Shown piece by piece: positions 9,337 through 19,181 of a stretch of DNA of 51,148 nucleotides. The stretch comes from an uncultured Saprospiraceae bacterium (lineage in GTDB: Bacteria > Bacteroidota > Bacteroidia > Chitinophagales > Saprospiraceae): NCBI GenBank assembly GCA_937950315.1, contig CALFDU010000069.1:1-51148 (forward strand), read 5' to 3'. A program made the position numbers and the translations under genes. The notes below the pieces were generated by a model. It did no database searches. It had not been told where the DNA came from and saw only the letters and a list, made by a program, of their open reading frames with translations. Every line of letters begins with the position of its first letter. Within the stretch, counting starts at the first letter, position 1.

Positions 9337-10758
9337 ATGGCTATAAATTTTTCAAAGGAGCAGGTAATTGAAAGGGTAAAATTTGAGAATCCTTGGTGGG
9401 AGACCAATAAAATAGACAAGTATTATGATAAAATGCAAAGAAGAGAATATTTTCAAATATTTTTTCCCTTAATCAAAGAAAAAGAAATCAAAAGATCTGT
9501 AGTCTTAATGGGGCCAAGAAGAGTAGGTAAAACGGTTTTAATTTACCATTCAATTGAAGCACTACTTGATAAAGATACCCCCTCTAAAAATATTTGCTAT
9601 TTTTCAATTGAAACACCGCTATATAGTGGAATTGCTTTAGAAGAATTATTAAAATTATATTTAAGCATAAATGATCTTTCAATAGTTGAAGAAACATATA
9701 TATTTTTTGATGAAATTCAGTATCTAAAAAATTGGGAACTTCATCTTAAATCATTAGTTGATTCATATCATAACATTAAATTTATAGTATCAGGTTCTGC
9801 AGCAGCAGCGTTAAAATTAAAAAGCAAAGAATCTGGTGCAGGCCGCTTCACAGAGTTTCTTCTTCCTCCTCTTACATTTCATGAATTCCTCTCATTAACC
9901 AATAATGATGATTTAATTAAAAGTGGATACATGGAAAAAAGATGGTATGAGACTAGAGATATAGAAAAGCTTAATAAAAAATTTATTGATTATATAAATT
10001 ATGGTGGATATCCTGAATTGTCTCTTTCAAAGGTAATTCAGTCAGATCCAGGCAGATACATTAGAAATGATATTATTGATAAAGTATTAATGCGAGACTT
10101 GCCTTCTCTATATGGCATAAGTGATATTCAAGAACTTAATTCCTTATTTACATATATTGCCTATAACTCTGGGAACGAAATGTCTTTAGACGGAATTTCT
10201 CGAAACTCTGGAGTTGCTAAAAATACTATAAAGAAATACTTGACTTACTTAGAAGCAGCTTTCCTAATTAAAATTATACATCGCGTAAATCAAAATGCTA
10301 AGAAATTTAAAAGAGCAAATTTCTTCAAAGTATATTTAACTAATCCCTCTCTACGAAGTGCTTTATTTTCTCCTTTAAAAACTGATGATCCCTATGTTGG
10401 CAATATGGTTGAAACAGCTATATTTTCTCAATGGCAGCATGATTCTAGTGACCCACTTTATTATGCAAGATGGAGTGCTGGAGAAATTGATATAGTTTCT
10501 TTAGATGGTAAGCAAAAACCAGAATGGTGTATTGAGATAAAGTGGTCTAATAGATTTGCCAAAAAACCACATGAATTGAAAAACTTAAAAACGTTTTGTA
10601 AACTACATGATATTGAAGAAGCTGTCGTAACAACAATAGATATTCATTCTTCAGCAGAAATTGAGGGTACTATCTGTTCGTTCGTGCCTGCAAGTTTATA
10701 TGCATATACAGTAGCTCGAAATATTATAAAGCAAAAAAAAGCAAAAACTCAAGACTAA
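9337..10758 (+). CDS. AAA family ATPase with DUF4143 domain
   Basis: A 473-residue protein with Walker A GPRRVGKT (59-66) and Walker B YIFFDE (121-126), an SGS sensor segment, the R-F-T-E-F-L-L-P-P-L motif typical of the AAA_14 domain, then a DUF4143 C-terminal half with a GEIDIV ... EIKW segment resembling a restriction-endonuclease-like fold. Proteins of this architecture are common and scattered across bacteria and archaea; the cellular role is not established. It stands alone with its own promoter between two long non-coding gaps, and its codons are clearly more AT-rich than in neighbouring genes (frequent AAA, ATA, TTA), which suggests horizontal acquisition. Start chosen at the ATG directly after the promoter. 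Confidence 0.9.
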   Translation: MAINFSKEQVIERVKFENPWWETNKIDKYYDKMQRREYFQIFFPLIKEKEIKRSVVLMGPRRVGKTVLIYHSIEALLDKDTPSKNICYFSIETPLYSGIALEELLKLYLSINDLSIVEETYIFFDEIQYLKNWELHLKSLVDSYHNIKFIVSGSAAAALKLKSKESGAGRFTEFLLPPLTFHEFLSLTNNDDLIKSGYMEKRWYETRDIEKLNKKFIDYINYGGYPELSLSKVIQSDPGRYIRNDIIDKVLMRDLPSLYGISDIQELNSLFTYIAYNSGNEMSLDGISRNSGVAKNTIKKYLTYLEAAFLIKIIHRVNQNAKKFKRANFFKVYLTNPSLRSALFSPLKTDDPYVGNMVETAIFSQWQHDSSDPLYYARWSAGEIDIVSLDGKQKPEWCIEIKWSNRFAKKPHELKNLKTFCKLHDIEEAVVTTIDIHSSAEIEGTICSFVPASLYAYTVARNIIKQKKAKTQD

Positions 10759-11086
10759 TGAGACCATTATATTCTGAGAATTACTTGATGAATAGTGTAA
10801 CCAATTTTGAATATATAAAAAAAGAATGTCGGGAGATAACATACAAACATCCGTAAACTGCTTCTCCCTCTTTCCTATAGAAATACCCGTACCAATCTAT
10901 TTCCTTATTAAAAACAGATAAACAAGCTACCTCATCAAACCCACCCTCCCTTTTCATCCAATTCCAAAGGGTTCATCCGAGAAATACTCCAATTCAACTT
11001 AATTAACTCTAGTTCTGCCAAATAATCACACTGCCATATTGTCACCTAAGCTAGATTTGTTTAATTTTGCGCCACAACAATAAAGA
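10759..11086. other. Intergenic region of 328 bases
   Basis: No coding gene or RNA was recognised. A weak inverted repeat (GGGAGA near 10832 with TCTCCC near 10860) has a 20-30-base loop and is not a convincing terminator. The right end carries the miaB promoter. Confidence 0.6.
11039..11069 (+). promoter_or_regulatory. Bacteroidota-type promoter of miaB
   Basis: TTG at 11039-11041 and TAATTTTG at 11062-11069 (TAnnTTTG) are 20 bases apart; the leader before the ATG at 11087 would be only about 10 bases. A second -7-like word, TAGATTTG, sits at 11052-11059. Confidence 0.55.
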
Positions 11087-12520
11087 ATGCAAGAAAATCA
11101 ACCGATAGCGGAGAAAAGTAAAGACGATATACTCGTAGATCGTCAAGGTGAGGTGCTTACTCAGCCCCTTGAGAAGAAGATGACCAAGCAGTTTTACTTG
11201 GAAAGTTATGGCTGTGCAATGAATTTCAGCGACACGGAGATCGTAGCTTCTATATTAAACAAAGAAGGTTACGGCCCTACCAAGGTCATGCAAGACGCAG
11301 ATTTGATCCTTATCAACACCTGCTCGATAAGAGAAAAAGCAGAAGAAAATGTAAGACAGCGTCTTTCAGTTTTCAATAAATCGACCAAAGGAAGCAAACC
11401 GATTGTAGGTGTATTGGGATGCATGGCTGAGAGACTCAAGCACAAGCTTATAGAAGAAGAAAAATTGGTCGACATCGTTGTCGGACCAGATGCTTATAGA
11501 GATTTACCCAATCTGATTCACGCAGCACAAACTGGCCAAAAAGGAGTCAACGTATTATTATCAAGAGAAGAAACCTACGACGATATTACTCCTATGCGTC
11601 TTGACTCCAACGGAGTCTCTGCTTTCATATCCATCATGCGTGGCTGTGACAACATGTGTTCGTTTTGCGTAGTGCCTTTCACTAGAGGAAGAGAAAGAAG
11701 CAGAAATGCTTTCACCATTGTAGCAGAAGCACAAGATATCTTTGACCAGGGTTATCGTGAGATCACCCTACTCGGCCAGAATGTTGATTCATACAAATGG
11801 ACCAATCCGGAAACCAATGAAACGGTCAACTTTGCCAATCTGCTGGCAATGACCGCCAAGGTCAATCCGAAATTAAGAATTCGATTCTCAACCTCCCACC
11901 CAAAAGACATTACCGATGAGGTATTGTACACCATGAGGGACCATCATAACATCTGCAAATATGTTCACCTTCCTGCACAATCAGGAAATAGCAGAGTATT
12001 GAAATTGATGAACAGAACATACACCCGAGAGTGGTACATGGAAAGAGTGGATGCGATCTATAGAATCATGCCAGACTGTACCATATCATCAGATATGATT
12101 GCTGGCTTCTGCACCGAAACGGAAGAAGAACACAAAGACTCACTATCATTGATGGAATACTCCAAATATTCAATGTCCTACACCTTCTACTATTCTGAAA
12201 GACCTGGTACATTGGCTGCGCGTAAATATGAAGATGACATACCTTACGACGTAAAGAAAAGAAGACTTGCCGAACTTGTTGCCATGCAACGTGAAATGTC
12301 AAGACTTTCAAACGTCCAAGATCTAGGTAAGACCTTTGAAGTGCTGATCGAAGGAGACTCTAAAAAATCAGACCAACAATTCAGAGGAAGAAACTCTCAG
12401 AATAAAATGTTGATCTTCGACAAAGTAGAAGGTTATGGAATTGGCGATTACGTGCACGTAAAAGTGGATACCAACAACTCCGCTACCTTGTTTGGGAAAA
12501 TTGTAAATCAAAACGACTAG
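11087..12520 (+). CDS. miaB: tRNA-2-methylthio-N6-dimethylallyladenosine synthase
   Basis: A radical-SAM methylthiotransferase that converts i6A37 to ms2i6A37 in tRNAs reading UNN codons. The 477 residues show the N-terminal UPF0004 domain with its three cluster-binding cysteines (C43, C79, C112), the radical SAM motif [10 protein letters not shown] (C187, C191, C194) and a C-terminal TRAM domain (about 415-475). Length is normal with a slight N-terminal extension; the first ATG follows a good promoter. It heads a compact operon: one base separates it from the sigma-54 activator, which in turn overlaps lptE. Confidence 0.96.
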   Translation: MQENQPIAEKSKDDILVDRQGEVLTQPLEKKMTKQFYLESYGCAMNFSDTEIVASILNKEGYGPTKVMQDADLILINTCSIREKAEENVRQRLSVFNKSTKGSKPIVGVLGCMAERLKHKLIEEEKLVDIVVGPDAYRDLPNLIHAAQTGQKGVNVLLSREETYDDITPMRLDSNGVSAFISIMRGCDNMCSFCVVPFTRGRERSRNAFTIVAEAQDIFDQGYREITLLGQNVDSYKWTNPETNETVNFANLLAMTAKVNPKLRIRFSTSHPKDITDEVLYTMRDHHNICKYVHLPAQSGNSRVLKLMNRTYTREWYMERVDAIYRIMPDCTISSDMIAGFCTETEEEHKDSLSLMEYSKYSMSYTFYYSERPGTLAARKYEDDIPYDVKKRRLAELVAMQREMSRLSNVQDLGKTFEVLIEGDSKKSDQQFRGRNSQNKMLIFDKVEGYGIGDYVHVKVDTNNSATLFGKIVNQND

Positions 12521-12521
12521 G

Positions 12522-13784
12522 ATGGATTTACAATCAGTAAAAAGAAGATTCGGGATCGTAGGAAATTCACCCGGACTCAATAGAGCAATCCAAACAGCCA
12601 TGCAAGTGGCCAACACAGACTTGACCGTTTTGATCGAAGGAGAAAGTGGTGTCGGAAAAGAAGTGATCCACAAGATCATCCACGAATTAAGCAAAAGAAA
12701 ACACGGTCCATCCATTGCCATCAATACCGGAGCCATTCCTGAAGGTACCATCAATTCGGAATTATTTGGTCATGACAAAGGTGCCTTTACTGGAGCCTCT
12801 GCTGATAGAAAAGGATATTTTGAAACAGTAGATGGCGGAACCATCTTTCTAGACGAAATAGGAGAAATGCCTCTCGATACTCAGGCCTACTTATTGAGAG
12901 TGTTAGAATCAGGAGAATACATCAAAGTGGGATCCTCCAAAGTCATGAAGACCGATGTCAGAATCGTCGCTGCCACCAATGTCGATTTGCTTTCCAGAAT
13001 CAACAAAGGAAAATTCAGAGATGATCTTTACTACAGACTGAATACAGTTCCGATCAGAATCCCAGCATTGTACGAGCGCAGAGAAGACATTCATATTTTA
13101 TTCAGGAAATTTGCCACAGACTTTGCTGGTAAGTACCGAACCGACCCAATAAGATTGACGGAAGATGGCATCAAGCTCATCGAAAACTATCGTTGGCCTG
13201 GTAATATCCGTGAATTGAGAAATTTGGTGGAGCAACTTTCTGTATTGTCTGAAGATCAATTGATTACGAGAGATGATTTACTCAAACTAGCACCAAAGCT
13301 TGCCAATAGAAACTTGCCTACCATCAGGGAGGATAGAAATGATAGTAGCGGAAGTAGTTTTGAAGAACGTGAGATTTTGTACAAGGTTTTGTTTGACATG
13401 AAAAAAGATATGACGGACTTGAAATCTCTCGTCTTTAACCTGATCAAATCCAATGATCTTAGCTACCCAAAAACAACCAATCTCACAGCCGCAACCACCA
13501 TTGTCAATCCCATGGAGGAGAGATTTCCGACACAAGGCCATCCGGCTCCCCCAACCTTTCAAGCGCAAAACGATACCAAACCTGTTTTCATTGACAACTA
13601 CGATGAAAACTATAAGGAAACTGAAATCGTTGAAGAAAACCTGAGTCTTGAAGACAAAACGGTCGAATTGATTGAGAAAGCACTAAAGAAGCACAAAGGG
13701 AGAAGAAAAGACGCCGCAGAAGAACTAGGAATCTCAGAGCGAACGTTATATAGAAAAATCAAAGAACACAACATTGCAGAATGA
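12522..13784 (+). CDS. Sigma-54-dependent AAA+ transcriptional activator, no receiver domain
   Basis: An enhancer-binding protein of 420 residues that begins directly with the AAA+ core: Walker A GESGVGKE (40-47), the sigma-54-contacting GAFTGA loop (87-92), Walker B TIFLDE (107-112) and the arginine-finger region. A poorly conserved linker (about 265-375) leads to a Fis-type helix-turn-helix (382-418, GRRKDAAEELGISERTLYRKI). There is no N-terminal response-regulator or GAF domain, so activity must be controlled by another route, for example expression level or a partner. It starts one base after miaB and its stop overlaps the lptE start (ATGA). This gene order is common in Bacteroidota. Confidence 0.93.
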   Translation: MDLQSVKRRFGIVGNSPGLNRAIQTAMQVANTDLTVLIEGESGVGKEVIHKIIHELSKRKHGPSIAINTGAIPEGTINSELFGHDKGAFTGASADRKGYFETVDGGTIFLDEIGEMPLDTQAYLLRVLESGEYIKVGSSKVMKTDVRIVAATNVDLLSRINKGKFRDDLYYRLNTVPIRIPALYERREDIHILFRKFATDFAGKYRTDPIRLTEDGIKLIENYRWPGNIRELRNLVEQLSVLSEDQLITRDDLLKLAPKLANRNLPTIREDRNDSSGSSFEEREILYKVLFDMKKDMTDLKSLVFNLIKSNDLSYPKTTNLTAATTIVNPMEERFPTQGHPAPPTFQAQNDTKPVFIDNYDENYKETEIVEENLSLEDKTVELIEKALKKHKGRRKDAAEELGISERTLYRKIKEHNIAE

Positions 13785-14266
13785 GGTATTTTATTTTAAC
13801 GTTCATCCTATTTTTAAGCTCTTGTCTTTCCTTTAAAGGAATCACAATACCTCAAGGAGTGAAAACTTTCTACGTGGAGCCTCCAGTAATATCAGAACGA
13901 AATGCACCACCAGAAATAGGACAGATTTTTATGGAAACACTTCGTTTGAAAATCAGACAACAATCCAATCTGATATTCGATGACAGCGATCCACACGTGA
14001 TCTTCAGCCCAGTAATCAGTCGTTATAGTGTTAATGCAGTGGCTCCCCAAGATGGGGATATTGTAGCTTTTAATAGATTGGATGTATCCGTAACAATAGA
14101 TTACGAGAATACGCTAAATGAAGAAGACAACTTCAGCAAATCCTTTTCAGCCTTTCAAGATTTTAATGCGACAGAAAGTCTCCAAGCACTAGAAGAAGGT
14201 TTGATAGAAATTATTTTTGATGATATTACCGAAAGGGCTTTTAACGAAACTTTTTCAGATTGGTAA
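13781..14266 (+). CDS. lptE: LPS-assembly lipoprotein LptE
   Basis: A 161-residue lipoprotein with a short signal peptide and lipobox LSSC (Cys15), followed by a compact alpha/beta domain matching the Bacteroidota LptE family (NIQFPPxxISERN-like segment FYVEPPVISERNAPPEIGQ). LptE plugs the LptD barrel and is needed to place lipopolysaccharide in the outer leaflet. Its ATG overlaps the stop of the sigma-54 activator by four bases (ATGA), so it is translationally coupled. It ends one base before the end of the convergent EamA gene. Identification rests on family resemblance plus the conserved neighbourhood. Confidence 0.85.
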   Translation: MRYFILTFILFLSSCLSFKGITIPQGVKTFYVEPPVISERNAPPEIGQIFMETLRLKIRQQSNLIFDDSDPHVIFSPVISRYSVNAVAPQDGDIVAFNRLDVSVTIDYENTLNEEDNFSKSFSAFQDFNATESLQALEEGLIEIIFDDITERAFNETFSDW

Positions 14267-15166
14267 TTAAACATCCTTTCTATCCCGATCAAAAATGGGA
14301 AACTGCCTTCTCGCAACCAGTAAACCAAGAATAATCAAGATGGCACTTATAAAATGATAGAATCGCAATTCTTCTCCTAGAAATACCGACACGGTTGCAG
14401 CAGACAAAGGAACTACGTTGACCATGATTCCTGCTTGATTGGGACTAGATCGTTTTATGCCTTCATTCCATAAAAAGTAAGCGACCGCAGTTCCAAATAC
14501 ACCTATCCCTATGGCAGAAAACCAAAACTTACCAGACAACGAAGAAAGGCTTTCCATTCCTACAAAAGGCATGACCAATGCAAAACACAAACAGGCCAAT
14601 AGATTGGTAAAGAAAGTGAAATTTCGGTTGGACATATCTGATCCGTATTTTTTGACCCACACATTTTGAAGAGCAAACAACAAAGTACACAACACCAACA
14701 AAAGATCCCCTTTGTTGAAATCCAATGCATTTATGCCCAACAAATTGCCTTTCAGTATCAGAAACAGCACACCAAAAATGGAGATAAAGGCACCGAGGAT
14801 ATGTTGCCTTTCTAAAGCCGTCTTTAAAATGAGATGAGAACAGATGATAGTTAATATAGGATTGATCGTTATGATGAGCGCCCCATTAATGGCAGTACTC
14901 GTCTGCAAACCCAAAAAGAAAAATACATTAAAACCAAAAAGAGTCAGTACACCCACCAACAGTAATCCTTTGCTATTTTTCTTTATTTCCTCCCAACTTG
15001 GCAATCCACTAAATGCCAACACCAACAAAGCAATCGCTCCCAAAAAATAACGCCAAAACCCCGCTTCTAAAAAGCCCACCTCATCGAGCATCACTTTTGC
15101 AAAATGGAAATTAAACCCCCAAAGAATCGTAGTAGTCAATAAATATAGAAACGCCTTGGTTTTCAT
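14267..15166 (-). CDS. EamA/DMT-family transporter
   Basis: A ten-segment inner-membrane permease of the drug/metabolite transporter superfamily, made of two EamA repeats (for example TTTILWGFNFHFAKV near the N-terminus and the IGVFGTAVAYFLWNEGI segment in the second half). Substrate unknown; relatives export amino acids or metabolites. The frame is open to 15253, but the ATG at 15166 (MKTKAFLYLL) gives the usual length of 299 residues, and the extra residues are not hydrophobic-transporter-like; an ATG five codons upstream is a close alternative. Convergent with lptE with no intergenic space, and divergent from the DUF4856 operon. Confidence 0.87.
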   Translation of the reverse strand: MKTKAFLYLLTTTILWGFNFHFAKVMLDEVGFLEAGFWRYFLGAIALLVLAFSGLPSWEEIKKNSKGLLLVGVLTLFGFNVFFFLGLQTSTAINGALIITINPILTIICSHLILKTALERQHILGAFISIFGVLFLILKGNLLGINALDFNKGDLLLVLCTLLFALQNVWVKKYGSDMSNRNFTFFTNLLACLCFALVMPFVGMESLSSLSGKFWFSAIGIGVFGTAVAYFLWNEGIKRSSPNQAGIMVNVVPLSAATVSVFLGEELRFYHFISAILIILGLLVARRQFPIFDRDRKDV

Positions 15167-15493
15167 CAATTCAAAGATCATCTTTTTATCGATGAAGGCA
15201 AACAAATGAATGCTATACTCAAAACAAATACTCCTGTTTTGTTGCTTATCCAATTATTCGACAAACCAAATCTTCATCCTTTTATCTAGTTGCAAGAAAA
15301 AATATCGCAATGGAAGATTACTCCTTTACCACCCACAATCCTTTGAATATGAACCACTTATATGAAGTCTCAAGTGTCCCAATTATTCAAGGACAAAAAA
15401 ATGTGATTTCAAATGGTTTTTTTGCTTTTCTAAGTTAATTTTTTACTTACATTTGCTCTTATTAAGATTTAGTCTAAATAAAAATAACGACTA
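15167..15493. other. Divergent intergenic region, 327 bases
   Basis: It separates the EamA gene from the imelysin/TonB operon. The plus strand carries a promoter at 15422-15455; no TAnnTTTG was found reading toward EamA. Part of the left end may be the 5' extension of EamA if an upstream start is used. Confidence 0.55.
15422..15455 (+). promoter_or_regulatory. Promoter of the DUF4856-imelysin-HTTM-TonB operon
   Basis: TTG at 15422-15424 and TACATTTG at 15448-15455 (TAnnTTTG), 23 bases apart, lie about 40 bases before the GTG start. No obvious Fur box was recognised. Confidence 0.55.
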
Positions 15494-16705
15494 GTGAGCA
15501 AAACATATCAGTTCCTTCTTCTATCCTTAATTCTTCTCCTTATCACCTCTTGCGAAGGCCCTGATACACCTATAAACATTGAAAATCCGGTGAGTTATGA
15601 GTTTGTAAGAAATGGCGAATCAACGGTTTCTTTTGGTGGTCAGACCGATAGAATCAGCATGGGCCAGGAGCTTATTGAGGCTATGCTGAATTTTGAAACT
15701 ACGGAATCTGATTTACTTGAAATGTATAGCAACCAAACAGCTTCAGGAGATGACGCCAACCCATATTCAAGTGCTGCTCTGAATGAATCAACAAAGAGTG
15801 TCAAATCAAAAGTAGCCGCCTCAGAAGATTTTTTCTCAAGCAATACTGTTGAATCGGCAAAGATCAAAGCGGATATTGAATCATGGATAATAGCTCAAGT
15901 AATCGAGGTATTTCCTAATCAAAATCAATTGGCCGCTCCCGGAATAGCAGGACAAATAGCGGATGGATCATCTGCGAGATATGTCAATGGTCAAGGACTA
16001 GAATACAACCAAGCGGTAAACAAATCTCTGATTGGCGCATTGATGGTTGATCAGATGTTGAACAACTATTTAGGAACAGCAGTCCTTGATGCCGCTGACA
16101 ATATTATCAACAACGATGAAGAAATGGTTGAAGATGGTCAAGCATACACATCTATGGAGCACAAATGGGATGAAGCATTTGGGTATATTTTTGGAGGAGA
16201 AGGTAACGACTACAGCAATCCGCTGACTACTTTAGGTGGAGATAGCTTCTTGAACAAATACTTACTTCGTGTTGAAGACGATGCTGATTTTACAGGTATC
16301 GCAAGTGACATTTTTGAAGCACTTAAATTTGGTAGAGCAGCAATCGTTGCCAAAGACTATGATGTAAGAGATGCGCAAGCAGATATCATCAAAGACAAAG
16401 TTTCAGAAGTAATCGCAATCAGAGCTGTCTACTATTTACAACAAGGAAAAATAGCACTAGAAAACAATGATTTTGGTGCTGGATTTCATGATCTATCAGA
16501 AGGATTCGGTTTTATTTATAGCTTAAGGTTCTTAAGAGATACGAATAACAACAGTGCCTATTTTGGCGAAGAAGAAGTAAGTAGCTTCATCGATCAATTG
16601 ACAAACGGAAATGGATTCTGGGATGTTGATTCAGCAACGCTTGATCAGATGTCTGAAGCGATCGCTGCCAAGTTTGAGTTCACCGTTGCACAAGCAGCCA
16701 ACTAA
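15494..16705 (+). CDS. DUF4856 lipoprotein
   Basis: A 403-residue outer-membrane or periplasmic lipoprotein with a hydrophobic signal and lipobox LITSC (Cys20). The body resembles the DUF4856 family (PF16148): paired alpha-helical segments with the DKYLLRVEDDADFTGIA-like and HDLSEGFGFIYSLRF segments. DUF4856 proteins of Bacteroidota are typically found beside imelysin-family proteins and TonB receptors and are thought to help metal acquisition; the biochemical role is unknown. The start is GTG: no ATG precedes the signal peptide and the GTG gives a normal signal sequence. It is the first gene of a four-gene operon; 11 bases separate it from the next. Confidence 0.88.
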   Translation: MSKTYQFLLLSLILLLITSCEGPDTPINIENPVSYEFVRNGESTVSFGGQTDRISMGQELIEAMLNFETTESDLLEMYSNQTASGDDANPYSSAALNESTKSVKSKVAASEDFFSSNTVESAKIKADIESWIIAQVIEVFPNQNQLAAPGIAGQIADGSSARYVNGQGLEYNQAVNKSLIGALMVDQMLNNYLGTAVLDAADNIINNDEEMVEDGQAYTSMEHKWDEAFGYIFGGEGNDYSNPLTTLGGDSFLNKYLLRVEDDADFTGIASDIFEALKFGRAAIVAKDYDVRDAQADIIKDKVSEVIAIRAVYYLQQGKIALENNDFGAGFHDLSEGFGFIYSLRFLRDTNNNSAYFGEEEVSSFIDQLTNGNGFWDVDSATLDQMSEAIAAKFEFTVAQAAN

Positions 16706-16716
16706 ATAAAAGAAGA

Positions 16717-17829
16717 ATGTTGAAAAAAGTATACTTTATATTATTGACAGTTATTCTCATCGCATCTTGCGTTGAAACTCCTGGTGAAGGTACAAGTATG
16801 CTTACTGACAATTTCGATCGGAAAGAAATGTTAGAATTTTGGGCGGAAGAAATTATTCTTCCTGCCTTTTCTAATTATCAAGACTATTTGACCTCTCTTT
16901 CAGATCAAGCCACTGTTTTTTACTCAGACCCTTCTTTAAACAGCTTAGAATCATTTAGATCTTCATGGCTTGAAGCCTATCTGGCATGGCAGGAAGTTTC
17001 CATGTTTGAAATAGGAAAAGCGGAAGAGATCGGCCTAAGAAATTTCACCAACATCTACCCTGCTGACCCCGAATTGATATTTGACAATATCAACAGCGGC
17101 AATAATTTCAACCTTGACTTACCATCTAATTTTCCGGCGCAAGGATTTCCTGCGCTTGATTACTTACTCTTTGGCTCGGCTGACACGGATCTTAACATCA
17201 TCGATGTGATCAACACACCTGAAACGATGGAATATGTGGTCACTTTGATCGATAGATTAAATACATTGACCAGCGAAGTACAAAGCGATTGGGAACTCAG
17301 CTTCAAAGATGAGTTCATCAACAACAGTGGATCTTCAGGAACGGCATCCACCGATAAAATGGTCAATGACTTTTTGTTCTATTATGAAAAGTTTTTGCGA
17401 GCTGCAAAAGTTGGTATGCCAGCTGGCGTGTTCTCCGGAAATATTGAAACAAATTTGGTTGAAGGAAAGTATTCTGGTGTTTATTCTAAGCAATTGCTAC
17501 AAAGAGGATTTTCAAGCGTTCAAGATTTCTTCAATGGTGTTTCGTTTGATGGCCAAGCAACTGGCAATAGCTTAAGTCAGTACCTCACCGACATACACAT
17601 TTCCAATAACACCGACTTTGATTTTTCTGAAAGCATCAATGTTCAATGGGATGTTGCAACAGAAAGCATTTCAGATTTACAAGACAACTTCCAAAATCAA
17701 ATCATCGAAGACAACAACAAGATGTTAACAGTCTATGACGAGCTTAACAAAGCTGTGCGCATATTGAAGGTCGACATGATGCAAGCATTGAATATTCAAG
17801 TAGATTTTGTTGATGCAGACGGTGATTAA
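16717..17829 (+). CDS. Imelysin-like (peptidase M75 family) lipoprotein
   Basis: A 370-residue lipoprotein (lipobox IASC, Cys18) of the imelysin/EfeO-related fold. Family features seen are the N-terminal helix with WLEAYLAWQEVSMFEIG (about 84-100) and the central segment QGFPALDYLLFG (about 142-153). In classical imelysins the latter is GxHxxE with the reading GFHAIEFLLWG; here His and Glu are replaced by Pro and Asp (GFPALD, 143-148), so peptidase activity or metal binding through that motif is unlikely in the classical form. Iron-regulated imelysins bind or handle iron at the cell surface. It overlaps the next gene by one base (TAATG). Confidence 0.9.
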   Translation: MLKKVYFILLTVILIASCVETPGEGTSMLTDNFDRKEMLEFWAEEIILPAFSNYQDYLTSLSDQATVFYSDPSLNSLESFRSSWLEAYLAWQEVSMFEIGKAEEIGLRNFTNIYPADPELIFDNINSGNNFNLDLPSNFPAQGFPALDYLLFGSADTDLNIIDVINTPETMEYVVTLIDRLNTLTSEVQSDWELSFKDEFINNSGSSGTASTDKMVNDFLFYYEKFLRAAKVGMPAGVFSGNIETNLVEGKYSGVYSKQLLQRGFSSVQDFFNGVSFDGQATGNSLSQYLTDIHISNNTDFDFSESINVQWDVATESISDLQDNFQNQIIEDNNKMLTVYDELNKAVRILKVDMMQALNIQVDFVDADGD

Positions 17830-19181
17830 TGAAGCAATCCATTCAGACATACCTAAATACAAATACAAAGGCTGCCCCACTGGCGGTCTTTCGTGTTTTA
17901 TTCGGTTTGTTGATGGTCTTTAGCATGCTGAGATTTTGGCATTACGGCTGGATAGAAAAATTGTACATCCTTCCAGAATTCCACTTTCATTACTATGGCT
18001 TTTCCTGGATCAACGTACCAGGCCAATGGACCTATTTACTTTTCGCAATCGCTGGAATATCTGCCTTATTTGTCGCGATGGGTTTTCAATATAGAATATC
18101 GATCATCAGCTTCTTCTTTAGCTTTAGCTTCATCGAGTTGATGGACAAGACCACCTACTTAAATCACTACTACTTGGTATCTTGCCTTGCATTCATGCTC
18201 ATTTGGCTACCAGCCCACACACACTTTTCTGTTGACGCTTACCGCAATCCTCATCTCAACAAAGAACTCATACCGCGATGGAGCATCGACTCTCTTAAAC
18301 TGATGATTTCCATTGTATATATTTATGCTGGAGCTGCCAAGTTGAATTCAGATTGGATGATGGAAGCATTGCCTTTAAGTATCTGGCTAAGAGACAAGGT
18401 CGATGTCCCACTGATTGGTACATTGCTAGATGAAAAATGGATGCATTATTTATTCAGTTGGGGAGGTGCATTTTATGACTTATTCATCGTCTTCTTCCTG
18501 CTTTGGTCTCGAACAAGAATTTTTGCTTTCATAACCGTATTACTGTTTCATTTATTGACCAAAGTATTGTTTCCGATTGGCATGTTCCCTTACATCATGA
18601 TCACAGCAACGCTCTTGTTTTTCAGCGAATCCTTTCACATAAAACTCCTAACCACTATTTCGCGTCTCTGCAAAATCAATTATAGTAAGTTCCTGAATGG
18701 ATTCACCTACAAAGCGGGTCGCCTATTCAACAATCTTCCAATATACATCCTCGCAGCTTTCTTTGTTTTCCAGTTTTTGTTTCCTTTGCGCTGCCATTTG
18801 TATGATGGCAATTTGTTTTGGACAGAAGAAGCTTATCGATTTTCATGGAGAGTGATGTTGATGGAGAAAACGGGTGCAGCAGATTTCAAAGTAGTGGATA
18901 GTAAAACGGGCAGGAGATTTTATGTGCAGAATGAAGATTTCCTTACCGCTTTTCAGCAAAAGCAAATGTCAACTCAGCCTGATTTCATGATTGAGTATGC
19001 TCATTTTCTAGGAAAACATTTTACAAGCCAAGGCCATGAAAACTTACAAATATTCGTAGAAAGCTACGCTTCTTTAAATGGTCGCAGAAGCCAAATATTT
19101 TTCAGTCCTGACATAGACTTACTTTCCATCAAAAACGATTTAAAACCAAGAACCTATATACAACCACTGAATGCCGATTAA
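17829..19181 (+). CDS. HTTM-domain membrane protein, vitamin K-dependent gamma-carboxylase-like
   Basis: A 450-residue polytopic membrane protein with the HTTM/VKG_Carbox domain (about 15-310) and a C-terminal soluble part (about 320-445). Two features I recall as catalytic in the animal gamma-carboxylase appear conserved: the DKTxYLNHYYL segment with His113 and the AGAAKLNSDW segment with Lys171 (counterparts of NNHSYL and GVKKLDADW). Animal enzymes carboxylate glutamates using reduced vitamin K; bacterial function is unknown, and menaquinone could be the cofactor (inference). Its ATG overlaps the imelysin stop and its own end overlaps the TonB receptor start by 11 bases, so it is co-translated with a metal-uptake system. 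Confidence 0.87.
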   Translation: MKQSIQTYLNTNTKAAPLAVFRVLFGLLMVFSMLRFWHYGWIEKLYILPEFHFHYYGFSWINVPGQWTYLLFAIAGISALFVAMGFQYRISIISFFFSFSFIELMDKTTYLNHYYLVSCLAFMLIWLPAHTHFSVDAYRNPHLNKELIPRWSIDSLKLMISIVYIYAGAAKLNSDWMMEALPLSIWLRDKVDVPLIGTLLDEKWMHYLFSWGGAFYDLFIVFFLLWSRTRIFAFITVLLFHLLTKVLFPIGMFPYIMITATLLFFSESFHIKLLTTISRLCKINYSKFLNGFTYKAGRLFNNLPIYILAAFFVFQFLFPLRCHLYDGNLFWTEEAYRFSWRVMLMEKTGAADFKVVDSKTGRRFYVQNEDFLTAFQQKQMSTQPDFMIEYAHFLGKHFTSQGHENLQIFVESYASLNGRRSQIFFSPDIDLLSIKNDLKPRTYIQPLNAD

